A stretch of 46,043 nt of DNA from Stenotrophobium sp040387055 (lineage in GTDB: Bacteria > Pseudomonadota > Gammaproteobacteria > Nevskiales > Nevskiaceae). The stretch spans positions 1 through 46,043 of the forward strand of contig JAZKEM010000140.1 in the NCBI GenBank assembly GCA_040387055.1. The letters run 5' to 3'. The stretch's first letter is position 1, and every line of letters begins with the position of its first letter. Shown here one piece after another: positions 8,029-16,085 of this stretch. The notes below the pieces were generated by a model. It was not told where the DNA came from. It saw only the letters and a list, made by a program, of their open reading frames with translations, and did not search any database. The position numbers and the translations under genes were made by a program.

Positions 8029-9048
8029 TTAGTCTTGCGTCCACTTGAACATGCTCGCGCCTATAGCCAGAAACACCACGGCCATCGCACTGAGAATCGC
8101 GAGCTGTGGTGCGATCTGCATAAAGCCTGCGCCATCCAGCATCACTGCACGTGCAGCTTCAAGCATGTGAGTCAGTGGGAAGATTTTGGCGGCGACTTGC
8201 AAGATTTGTGGTGAGCCGTCCATTGAGAAGAACACACCCGAGACCACCATCATCGGCGATGAGATCAGGTTGAGCAGTCCGCCTGCGAGTTCTTCGCTGG
8301 TGACGCGTGCAGAGACAGTGAGGCCCATCGCGATCATTGAGATTGCGCCGATCAGTGCTACCAGAAACAGATTGAAGTAACTGCCTTCCATGCGGAAGTG
8401 CAGGAACAGGTTGGTGCCTGTGAATACAACCACTGTGATCAGCATGATCAGTGCGAGTCGAGAGATGAGCTGTGCCGTGATGAACTCAATTGCGCGTAGC
8501 GGTGTGGCGTTGAGGCGTTTGAGATAGCCGGACTTGCGATAACGCACGATCACATAGCCGATGCCAAACAGGCAGGAGAACATGATGTTCATGCCGAGTA
8601 CGCCGGGCACGACCCAATCGACATAACGAATCTGCGCGCCGCTGGCGATCTCGCGTTCAAGCTTGGGGCCATCTGTGCCCGCCAACACGCGCTCAAGTGT
8701 TGTGCCTTTCGGTGATTGATCATTCACCCAGTATTTGCCGGGTGTGCCACGCAGATCGAGCAGCATGTCGATACGGTGACGCTGCACTTTTGGCAGTGCT
8801 TCTTCCACGTTGGTTTCTGCGTAGAACTGCACATGCGGTGTAGCGAGGAAGGGATGTAGTTTTGCATCGAGCGCAACGCCAGGTGGTGCGATCACTGCAG
8901 CTTTGAATAGTGGCTGGCCGGGCCCTGAAAAAATCAGCGCCATACCGGCGACCATCACCAGCGGGAAAATCAGGTTCCAGCCAAGTGCGGAAGTATCACG
9001 CAGGAATTCCAGCGTGCGTGCGAGTGTCATTGCCCATAAACGTTTCAT
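8029..9048 (-). CDS. ABC-2 type transporter permease
   Basis: The 339-residue membrane protein has one N-terminal membrane helix (around 20-40), a soluble extracytoplasmic region of about 120 residues, and five C-terminal helices. This is the layout of ABC-2 permeases of the exporter type, including those serving antibiotic or lipid-linked substrates. Its ATG overlaps the stop of the upstream ATPase gene by four bases (ATGA), showing translational coupling, so the two proteins form one transporter. The substrate cannot be identified. Cell-envelope export or drug efflux is the usual role of this type. Confidence 0.9.
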   Translation of the reverse strand: MKRLWAMTLARTLEFLRDTSALGWNLIFPLVMVAGMALIFSGPGQPLFKAAVIAPPGVALDAKLHPFLATPHVQFYAETNVEEALPKVQRHRIDMLLDLRGTPGKYWVNDQSPKGTTLERVLAGTDGPKLEREIASGAQIRYVDWVVPGVLGMNIMFSCLFGIGYVIVRYRKSGYLKRLNATPLRAIEFITAQLISRLALIMLITVVVFTGTNLFLHFRMEGSYFNLFLVALIGAISMIAMGLTVSARVTSEELAGGLLNLISSPMMVVSGVFFSMDGSPQILQVAAKIFPLTHMLEAARAVMLDGAGFMQIAPQLAILSAMAVVFLAIGASMFKWTQD

Positions 9049-9923
9049 GAGCGCATCTCTCGGCCGGTGAGTCTTATAAATAAATCTTCCAGCGTGCGTG
9101 GGCGAATCTTGAGATGAGTGAGTGACACGCCGGCATCGAGCAACTTGCGTACCGCCGCATTCACATCTGCCGTCATCAGCTCTGCTGCTTCTCTGTTGAC
9201 GGTGAAGCCCAGTGCTGCAGCCTGATCATTCAACTCAGCGAGAGGAATTTCCAACACGCTGTCGTTGAAGTGCTCAGCCAGCAAACGATTGGGCGTGCCA
9301 CGCGCAATGATGTGACCGTGATCCATGATCGCGATTTCATCGCAGAGCAGATAAGCCTCTTCCATATAGTGCGTCGTCAACACAATGGTTTTGCCGCGTG
9401 CTTTGATCGACTGCACCAGCTCCCAGAAATTTCGACGAGCCTGAGGATCAAGGCCGGTCGTGGGTTCATCGAGGAACAGCAGGTCAGGATCATTGACCAG
9501 CGCAATCGCGAGCAGCAGGCGTTGGCGCTGACCGCCGGAGAGTTTGCGACTGTCGCGATCCATGAATTCGCCGAGGTGACAGATCTCGACTAATTCTTCA
9601 ATGCTTGGACCTTGCTCATACAGCGAGTGGAAGAAGCGTAGGTTTTCTTTGACAGTCAGGAAGTCTTGCAGCGCTGTGGTCTGAAACTGGATGCCAACAC
9701 GCTCGCGATAACGTGGACCAATCGGTTCGCCGCGAAACAGAATCTCGCCAGAGCTTGGTTTGAGAATGCCTTCCAGCATTTCTACTGTGGTGCTTTTGCC
9801 TGCGCCATTGGGGCCGAGCAGACCAAAACAACTGCCTTCAGCGACCTCAAAGCTCACGCCGTCAACGGCCTGAACTTTAGGGAAGTGTTTTTTGAGATTA
9901 CGGACGGTGAGGATGTCTGGCAT
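9045..9923 (-). CDS. ABC transporter ATP-binding protein
   Basis: The 292-residue ATPase has Walker A GPNGAGKST (37-45), the signature LSGGQRQR (128-135), Walker B LLFLDEP (148-154) and an H-loop in LTTHYMEEA. The length and C-terminal extension match the CcmA/NodI/DrrA-like ATPases that pair with ABC-2 permeases. It drives the permease encoded immediately downstream with a 4-bp overlap. No clear Shine-Dalgarno sequence precedes the ATG at 9923. The region upstream (9924-10008) contains no gene and no promoter that I can call. Confidence 0.93.
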   Translation of the reverse strand: MPDILTVRNLKKHFPKVQAVDGVSFEVAEGSCFGLLGPNGAGKSTTVEMLEGILKPSSGEILFRGEPIGPRYRERVGIQFQTTALQDFLTVKENLRFFHSLYEQGPSIEELVEICHLGEFMDRDSRKLSGGQRQRLLLAIALVNDPDLLFLDEPTTGLDPQARRNFWELVQSIKARGKTIVLTTHYMEEAYLLCDEIAIMDHGHIIARGTPNRLLAEHFNDSVLEIPLAELNDQAAALGFTVNREAAELMTADVNAAVRKLLDAGVSLTHLKIRPRTLEDLFIRLTGREMRS

Positions 9924-9999
9924 GCGGCATTGTAGCGGGCAGAATCATGTCAGGGTCAGGATTTGTAGCATCATGATCTCGCCGCTACGAGACCCGAAT

Positions 10000-10038
10000 A
10001 AAAAATATGAAAAGGGCCAGCTTGTGCTGGCCCTTTTC
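10000..10038 (-). terminator. Rho-independent terminator after the secreted-protein gene
   Basis: A perfect 13-bp stem (10009-10021 with 10026-10038) has a 4-base loop. On the minus strand it is followed by an AT-rich stretch with six Ts. It ends the transcript of the DUF1302 and secreted-protein pair. Confidence 0.85.
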
Positions 10039-10062
10039 AATTACAGCCTTAAGAAATACGGC

Positions 10063-11484
10063 TTAGCGCTTTTCGATTTGGCAGGGAATCGCGGTTTCGA
10101 AAGCAGAGGCTGAGACGTAGCGACCTTTAGGAAAATATTCGCCCATGTCTTTTTCTTCGTCGCCCACTTTGCCGACCGCTTGGATCGAGTACGGAAAGTT
10201 CTGGGTTCCGAGCATGTGGCGCAGCTGCAGCACGGTGACATCCGCATCGCCGGTACCATCGCCATCATCCGCCATCGGCAGCCATGCAACACCGCATTGG
10301 GTGATGGCATTGCGTGGACGATCAGCCGCACGACTTACAACGATGGTGTAGTAACCATCCGGGCCAACCGGAATGTTCTCATCATGCACGCAGCCGTTGA
10401 CGCGGGTGTTAGCAAAGCCTTGGTTGGAGCAATACGACCAGTAGCGCAATTCGCCGCTACCCATCGTTGCATCACCGTTGACGGTACGTGGAGTGGTCGG
10501 TGCCTTGGCGCGCAGTACAAACACCTTGCCGAGTTTGCGATTGAGAATGGTGCGGATGTACTGGTTGTCGAGGTTGGGGTAGAAACCGCCTTCGCTCTTC
10601 GGTGCGTTCGGGTTCACTGGTTCGCCGGTATAGATCGCGTATAGAGCTTCACGATCGAGCTGCGGATACCAGGTTGGTTTGGTGGTGGCCGGATAGGTTG
10701 GTGAAATCTTTGCGGCGACAGCGAGCAGCTTGCTGTATTGCTCCATCGGCACCGCCATTGCGGCAGGGTCCAGCTGCAGTGGCTGCTTGGCTTTGAGCGC
10801 TTTGCAGGATTCAGCACCGCGCAGCACCGTGCCATCGGCCATCGTCAGCACTGGCGTCGGCAGACCAACACCACCGGTTTCATCACGGCCTTTGTCCGAT
10901 GCATAGATGCGATACAGCATGGTCTGCTGGCCCGTGCCGTACTTTGGTGAGTGGATCGCGCTACGCGTCAGACCCACAAGATTCATGCCGGTCTTCTGGT
11001 CTGCGGGACGCGGGCCGTCAACAACACTGAGGCTGTAGCTGCGAGCCTTGGCGTTGCGGTCGGCACCTTGCAGGAAAGGATTGATTGAACCAGCCTTGGG
11101 CTGGATCAGATAATCGGCAACCGACTCGATCGGCTTGCCAGCGCCGTCATAGCTGATGATCGACATGTAACGCGAGTGCGGGAACTCGCCTTCCAGCGTC
11201 AGCTTGGCACCTTCAGGGATGGTGAAGGTTGCGGCCCAGTAGAACGTTGCGGCATCCGGGTAAGCGATGTTGATGTAAGGATCGGCACTCACAGGGCCGC
11301 GTGACCAGTAACAGGTACGTGGACCTGGCATCGGATCCTTGCCAGCAAGGACGCGTGCCATCACTTCATCCATGCGCAGATCAGCACTGGGTTCGGCTTG
11401 TGCGCTAGCGGCAAAAATAGTGGCAGGGAGCACCGCAATCAGTGCGAGTGTTTTCAATTTGCGCAGCGGGTTCAGCATGTTCAT
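10063..11484 (-). CDS. Secreted protein of unknown function, partner of the DUF1302 protein
   Basis: I do not recognise a characterised family with certainty. The 473-residue product starts with a clear signal peptide (cleavage near ASAQA, residue 30), has no further membrane helix, and should be periplasmic or outer-membrane associated. Its Trp/Tyr-rich segments, such as ATFYWAATF, YMSIISYDG and GELRYWSYCSNQ, recall a beta-rich fold remotely like DUF1214/DUF1254 proteins. It has a few cysteines that could form disulphides (CYW, SCK, YCS, GCV, QCG). An upstream frame extension exists, but GGAGGAG seven bases before the ATG at 11484 decides the start. It lies 65 bp after the DUF1302 gene, with a hairpin between them, so the two are probably one unit with different protein yields. 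Confidence 0.7.
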   Translation of the reverse strand: MNMLNPLRKLKTLALIAVLPATIFAASAQAEPSADLRMDEVMARVLAGKDPMPGPRTCYWSRGPVSADPYINIAYPDAATFYWAATFTIPEGAKLTLEGEFPHSRYMSIISYDGAGKPIESVADYLIQPKAGSINPFLQGADRNAKARSYSLSVVDGPRPADQKTGMNLVGLTRSAIHSPKYGTGQQTMLYRIYASDKGRDETGGVGLPTPVLTMADGTVLRGAESCKALKAKQPLQLDPAAMAVPMEQYSKLLAVAAKISPTYPATTKPTWYPQLDREALYAIYTGEPVNPNAPKSEGGFYPNLDNQYIRTILNRKLGKVFVLRAKAPTTPRTVNGDATMGSGELRYWSYCSNQGFANTRVNGCVHDENIPVGPDGYYTIVVSRAADRPRNAITQCGVAWLPMADDGDGTGDADVTVLQLRHMLGTQNFPYSIQAVGKVGDEEKDMGEYFPKGRYVSASAFETAIPCQIEKR

Positions 11485-11512
11485 GGTTTTCTCCTCCATG
11501 GTGTTTGAAATA

Positions 11513-11533
11513 GCGGCGGCTGATAGCCGCCGC
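11513..11533 (-). promoter_or_regulatory. GC-rich intercistronic hairpin between the DUF1302 and secreted-protein genes
   Basis: GCGGCGGCT (11513-11521) pairs perfectly with AGCCGCCGC (11525-11533) across a 3-base loop. No T-run follows on the minus strand, so it is more likely an RNA stability or attenuation element than a terminator. It lies about 29 bp before the next start codon. Confidence 0.6.
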
Positions 11534-11549
11534 TCAATGCGGGAAATGT

Positions 11550-13403
11550 TTAGAAGCGGTAACCGACGCTGGCGATCAATGCGTCGCGGTCTTTGAGGTT
11601 GTTGTAAGCGCCACCCCAGATCGGTTGCCATGCCAGTTCTACGTCGAAGGTTTTGCGGAATTCACCTTTGACCGAGACCGAAGCAAACTGGCGACCCGCT
11701 GAGACCAAGCCGTCTTCTGACCAGCCGTAGATGTCGTAGCCGTAGACAAAGCTCGGCGTGATATCGAGACCCGTGGCCACCTGCGGGTAGAGCAGTCCGG
11801 TGCGCATGCGATAGGCCACAGAGTTGCTGCTGATGTAGCCGTCGGTGGAGCAGCTCTTGGCAGAACCCGTGCAAGCAGGGCCGCCCTTGACTGCAGCCTG
11901 ACCGTAGACGTCGGCACGACCAAAGCGCATATCTTCAACATCTGGAATACCGGCCCACTTGTAAGCCAGTTCCATGGCGGCCTGTCCCGACTTGGCGCCG
12001 AGTACACCTGGCAGGCCATGTGCAAAACCGAGATTGAGCTGAGCGACCTTGTGACGTTCAAAGCCTTCCATCGCTTCGCCCGGAGCCAGTGCGTTGGTCT
12101 TGGCGCGCAGTGGGGTCGGATTGGTCTTGCTGACAAAGCCGTTGAGCAGATCGCCGGCGTTGTATTGGAAAGGTTGGTTCGGGCGATAGCTGGCTTCGAC
12201 CAGCACAGCGCCGTATTGCAGCTTCTTGTTGAAGGTCAGTGCGGCGATGCGGATGTCATCTGCATACTGCGTGAAGTATTGCGGGTTCAGTCCATCCGCA
12301 TTGCCCGGCACGAATAGAGGCGAAGCAGCAGGGCGGCCCGATCGGATCGCGCCGTAGTAAGCGTTGCGTGAGTGGAACTGGGCAAGATAGAAGCCGATGG
12401 TGGAGTTGATCGAGGTGAGTTTCTGCGTCAGCCCCAAGCCACCTTGTAGACCGCCCGGCGTTTCGGTTTCAGCGCGGCCGACAAACTGACCGGCAGCCAG
12501 CGTGCCACGGTCGGTGAGCATGCCGAACACAACTTTGTTGCAACCTTCAGCAACGAAATCCGTCTGTGAGTAGAAGGTGCCGCAACCCATCGGCACATTG
12601 CGCACGAAGTGGGTCTGCACGAAAGCTTCGGCGTTGAGGGTGTTGGTAATTGAGTAGTGTCCGCTGATGGCAGGAACTGCCACGCGTCCTTCATCTTTGA
12701 GCGTGCCAGCGCGGCGCTGTGCTGGCAGATCGCGTGGTGACAGATCGCCAAGGCCACCAGTGAGGGTGAACTTGTTGCCCCAGTCCAAACGCTGCAAGCC
12801 GACTTTCCAGCCACTGTTCGCGTATTCGCCGTAGGCATAGACATCGCCTGCGGCAATGCCCTGGAATTTCGAGCGCGAAGAGAAACCCTTGTCGCTCAGC
12901 GGCTCGTCGGCAGCGTAGTCGTTGACCGAATTGCCCCAAGGGCGATTGCCGTGCTTGAGTTCGTAGTCATACCAAGCTTGAGCCTGACCAACGAGGCCGT
13001 GCTGGCCGAAAACATAACGCAGCTCCAGCATGCCTTTGACGGTGGTGGAGACCGGTGACCACTTCTGAAAGTTGAGGTTGCCGTCGTCCTGATTTTTGCC
13101 GCTGTTTGAAGTACCTGTGCCGCCGATTGCAGCAGCGTTGCCGCTGAACAGCAGTTCAGGGTCGGCATCGGTGGTGCGCAGCACGGTGCCGAAGTAGACC
13201 GAGCCGCTGGCCGTAAAGCCGTCCTTGGCGGCTGGCGCTGCTGCAGTTTTAGGGGTTGCGGCTGCAGGCGCTGCTACAGATGCTGGAGCCTGAGCAGGTG
13301 TAGCCGCTACAGCGTCATCGGCCGCTGCGGATGAAGCTTGCGCCAGCAGTCCCAGCGCCAATAAAGGCGCAGCCGTCCCTAATAGATTTGTCATCGCTTT
13401 CAT
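11550..13403 (-). CDS. DUF1302 family outer-membrane protein
   Basis: The 617-residue protein has a signal peptide (about 1-28, ending SSAAA) and an Ala/Pro-rich linker (about 29-60). A long beta-rich domain follows, starting FTASGSVYFGTVLRT and ending in the outer-membrane-type strand ASVGYRF. The pattern matches DUF1302 proteins, predicted porin-like barrels usually encoded with DUF1329 proteins and RND-type pumps in pseudomonads and steroid or hydrocarbon degraders. Here it is paired with a different secreted protein, while the DUF1329 gene is 17 kb away. The ATG at 13403 has GAGGAG upstream. The 187-bp upstream gap contains the perfect inverted repeat TGCCGG-CA-CCGGCA at 13451-13464, a possible operator. 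A two-component system lies just upstream on the same strand. Confidence 0.8.
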   Translation of the reverse strand: MKAMTNLLGTAAPLLALGLLAQASSAAADDAVAATPAQAPASVAAPAAATPKTAAAPAAKDGFTASGSVYFGTVLRTTDADPELLFSGNAAAIGGTGTSNSGKNQDDGNLNFQKWSPVSTTVKGMLELRYVFGQHGLVGQAQAWYDYELKHGNRPWGNSVNDYAADEPLSDKGFSSRSKFQGIAAGDVYAYGEYANSGWKVGLQRLDWGNKFTLTGGLGDLSPRDLPAQRRAGTLKDEGRVAVPAISGHYSITNTLNAEAFVQTHFVRNVPMGCGTFYSQTDFVAEGCNKVVFGMLTDRGTLAAGQFVGRAETETPGGLQGGLGLTQKLTSINSTIGFYLAQFHSRNAYYGAIRSGRPAASPLFVPGNADGLNPQYFTQYADDIRIAALTFNKKLQYGAVLVEASYRPNQPFQYNAGDLLNGFVSKTNPTPLRAKTNALAPGEAMEGFERHKVAQLNLGFAHGLPGVLGAKSGQAAMELAYKWAGIPDVEDMRFGRADVYGQAAVKGGPACTGSAKSCSTDGYISSNSVAYRMRTGLLYPQVATGLDITPSFVYGYDIYGWSEDGLVSAGRQFASVSVKGEFRKTFDVELAWQPIWGGAYNNLKDRDALIASVGYRF

Positions 13404-13590
13404 GGCGTCTCCTCACGCTGCTTCGATTCTTGCCGAAGCGTTTGTGCTTATGCCGGCACCGGCACTGAACCATTGGTGTTCAGATGCCAGCAGTTTGGAG
13501 ATCGCAAGCCGCCGCAACTATGGGGCGGACACTACACTTATGGTTCGGTTTTCTGGTGTGTCTCAGTTCACAGGCCTGTCACGGCCTGAA

Positions 13591-15297
13591 TCAGCGGGGA
13601 ATCGAGATATCGACTACAAAAATATTTCCAAGCTGAAAGCCACAGGAACAACTTCCGTCAATGGCCCGAATTCTTTCCTGCATATTATTGAGGCCATGGC
13701 CCTGAATTGAATCGGGCATTGTTTCCGTGCAAGCGTTTTCAATTCGCAGTTGGATATCGCCTGCCTTGCACATCAGGCTCAACTTGACCGGGTCGGTTCC
13801 ATGCGCATGTTTTGCAGCGTTTTGCAGCGCTTCAGAAGCACAGAAATACAGAGCGTGCTCAACCTTTGGTGACAAAGCGGGGAGGTCGTCAATCTCGAGC
13901 GTGACTTTCTTTCCTGACTCGTGAGCAATCTGCTTTAAAGCGGCGCTTAGTCCCAAGTCGGCGAGAGCGATTGGAGTCTGGCCATGAGCAAGCTCCCGCA
14001 CGTCGCGCAAGGTGGCGACAACATCGGCATCCAGTTCGCTGAGCAGGATTCGCGCGCGACGGTGATCTTTTTCAAGAATCCTTTGGGTCACGCTGAGTTT
14101 CATGCGCAAGGCAATCAGGCGTTGTTGTGCGCCGTCATGCAAATCTCGTTCGATACGACGGCGCTCTTCAGCGGCGGCCTGAGTGCGGGTGCTGGCTAAT
14201 TCAATTTCACTGCGATGACTTTCAAGCGCAACCTGCATCGCACTGGCTACGGCTTCAACCAACATCGGCTCATCGTCGATGCCAATGTCGTGACTCAAAG
14301 CAGCCACCGGCTGACCACTGGCATCGTGGACCAAAGTGACTCGGCGTGAATCATTGGCTGATTCAGCGGATAAGTAGGTTGCGTTGCCGCGGGCATCGAC
14401 CCACTGATCTCTTGAGCGATAAGCAATGGTCAGTGAAGGGTCGCTCAAGGCCTGTGCCATTACATCACGTAACTGCGCCGTATTCGGACGCGTGCTGAGA
14501 CCAGTGACCAGTTTTTGCAAGGCACTGGCCATGTAAAGACGTCCGCGCAACAGGCCCAGCACAATTGATGCGGGCACTAGCCACAGCGTGACGGTTAGCG
14601 CGATCGGACCATAACCAAACAACAGGAAGGCGGCGACGCTGAGTGTTCGACAGATCGACGCAAACAGCACCGGCGCGAGCGTGTGACGCATCAGTGGAGT
14701 GGCTTTGCTTAGACGTTGCATCAGCAGCAAGGCTGCAGCGATGGCAGTCATCACTCCGAGCAGACGGAATGCCAGAAAAGCGGCGTGCGAGATGGCGGGA
14801 TGATCGGTGATGAACAGGACATTGCGTGGGCAATCCACACTGCAGGTGACAAAACGTCCACCCATCGGAATGGCCGACGATGTCGTCAGTCCAAGCAGCC
14901 ACAACAGTGGCAATACAACGAGTGCGATGAATACGACGGCGCGTGCGCGTCTGTCATTCAGCAGGCCGGTGGGGAATGACAGCATCACCCAGATCAGCAG
15001 CGCTTCGATCAGTGGACGTGCAGCGCGACCGATCGTGAACAGATAGGGATTGGAAGATTGAACCAAGGTTTGCAAGAGATACATCAGCGCCAGTGCAAAC
15101 ATCAGTCGATCGAGTGGGCGACGTGAGTCACGCAACGACACTGAGGCGGCTGCGCCGAAGACCAGCGCAAAACCAATCACTGGCAACAGTGCTTCGATTG
15201 GTGACGATCCGCTGTAGAGGCCGAAGGCAAGACCAACGATGGCTAACGCACAGCCACTGATCAGTAGTATCAGCGCCTTGTTCGCCACAAAACTCAT
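13591..15297 (-). CDS. NarL-type sensor histidine kinase (HisKA_3)
   Basis: This is a 568-residue membrane kinase. Residues 1-255 hold about seven or eight hydrophobic helices. A weak GAF-like region spans about 265-360. A coiled segment leads to the phosphoacceptor H387 in the DLHDGAQQRL motif, and the ATPase domain has its N-box around N493 (LQNAAKHAHG). The usual DxGxG box is replaced by a RIENACTE stretch before GHGLNNMQERI, a variant also seen in some actinobacterial kinases. Its ATG overlaps the stop of the response-regulator gene by four bases, so they form a coupled pair. The multi-helix sensor suggests detection of a membrane or lipophilic signal. The DUF1302 gene downstream is a candidate target, by position only. 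Confidence 0.9.
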   Translation of the reverse strand: MSFVANKALILLISGCALAIVGLAFGLYSGSSPIEALLPVIGFALVFGAAASVSLRDSRRPLDRLMFALALMYLLQTLVQSSNPYLFTIGRAARPLIEALLIWVMLSFPTGLLNDRRARAVVFIALVVLPLLWLLGLTTSSAIPMGGRFVTCSVDCPRNVLFITDHPAISHAAFLAFRLLGVMTAIAAALLLMQRLSKATPLMRHTLAPVLFASICRTLSVAAFLLFGYGPIALTVTLWLVPASIVLGLLRGRLYMASALQKLVTGLSTRPNTAQLRDVMAQALSDPSLTIAYRSRDQWVDARGNATYLSAESANDSRRVTLVHDASGQPVAALSHDIGIDDEPMLVEAVASAMQVALESHRSEIELASTRTQAAAEERRRIERDLHDGAQQRLIALRMKLSVTQRILEKDHRRARILLSELDADVVATLRDVRELAHGQTPIALADLGLSAALKQIAHESGKKVTLEIDDLPALSPKVEHALYFCASEALQNAAKHAHGTDPVKLSLMCKAGDIQLRIENACTETMPDSIQGHGLNNMQERIRAIDGSCSCGFQLGNIFVVDISIPR

Positions 15298-16007
15298 CCG
15301 GGGCGACGCTGCAGGTAAATCAGTGTGGCGTAAACCCGGCGACTGACCTGATGATCATCGGTGAGCCCGAGACGACCAAAAATTTCACTCACATGTTTTT
15401 CTACCGCACGCTGCGTCAGGTGTCGCTCTTGTGCAATCGCGGCATTGCTCTTACCGATGGCAACGTCAGCAAGAATTTCGCGCTGTCGTGGCGTGAGGTC
15501 ATCCAGTGGCGAGCGCTGATGTCGTGACGCTTTGACCAGATTCTCAACCAACTGCGGATCAACCCGACATTCGCCTGCGGCAATCGCCTTGATAGTAGCG
15601 ACCAAATGATCGAGGTCGTGGATACGTTCTTTCAGCAGATAAGCGCGTCGCGCCGCGCCGGAAACCAGCAAACGCTCGGCGTAATCGACCTGCTCGTGCT
15701 GGCTCATGACGACAACGCCCATCTGTGGGTGTGTTTCGCGCAGACGATCAGCAAGGCGAATGCCTTCATCGGTCAGTGTGGGTGGCATGCGGATGTCGGT
15801 GAGCACGACGTCAAAAGAGAGTGACTCCAACGCGGCATACAGCGCCGTGGGTTCAGCATACGAGCCGCAAACTTCTATATCCGGTGACAGCGACAGGATT
15901 TGGGCAAGCCCTTCTCGAATCAGGAAACTATCGTCAACGACTGCGATGCGTAATTTCTTATGCGCAGGTGGACGAGTTTCTTCTGTAACCGAACGCTTGC
16001 CAGGCAA
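15294..16007 (-). CDS. NarL/FixJ-family response regulator
   Basis: The 237-residue protein has a receiver domain (about 20-140) with acidic residues D25/D26 and the phosphorylation site D71 in VVLTDIRMPP. A LuxR-type helix-turn-helix (about 168-230) contains LTPRQREILADVAIGKSN and AVEKHVSEIFGRLGL. It is the partner of the overlapping histidine kinase. The best start is a TTG at 16007 because GAGGAG lies six bases upstream and no suitable ATG precedes the receiver domain. This is an unusual start codon and may keep the level low. The 78-bp gap before it contains no gene. Confidence 0.9.
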   Translation of the reverse strand: MPGKRSVTEETRPPAHKKLRIAVVDDSFLIREGLAQILSLSPDIEVCGSYAEPTALYAALESLSFDVVLTDIRMPPTLTDEGIRLADRLRETHPQMGVVVMSQHEQVDYAERLLVSGAARRAYLLKERIHDLDHLVATIKAIAAGECRVDPQLVENLVKASRHQRSPLDDLTPRQREILADVAIGKSNAAIAQERHLTQRAVEKHVSEIFGRLGLTDDHQVSRRVYATLIYLQRRPG

Positions 16008-16085
16008 GTTTTTCTCCTCAGGTTTCAGGAAAGTAATGTTTGCTGGTGAAGCTCACTGCCGTCCTGTAGGCGTGACTCCCCAAGT

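Noticed and set aside
7822..8214. 130-codon frame across the SDR-ABC permease gap
   Set aside because: Both ends lie antisense to well-supported genes, and the middle carries promoter-like elements for the SDR operon.
13402..13710. 102-codon frame across the gap between the DUF1302 and histidine kinase genes
   Set aside because: It overlaps the kinase C-terminus, has no ribosome site, and its composition is unlike that of a protein.
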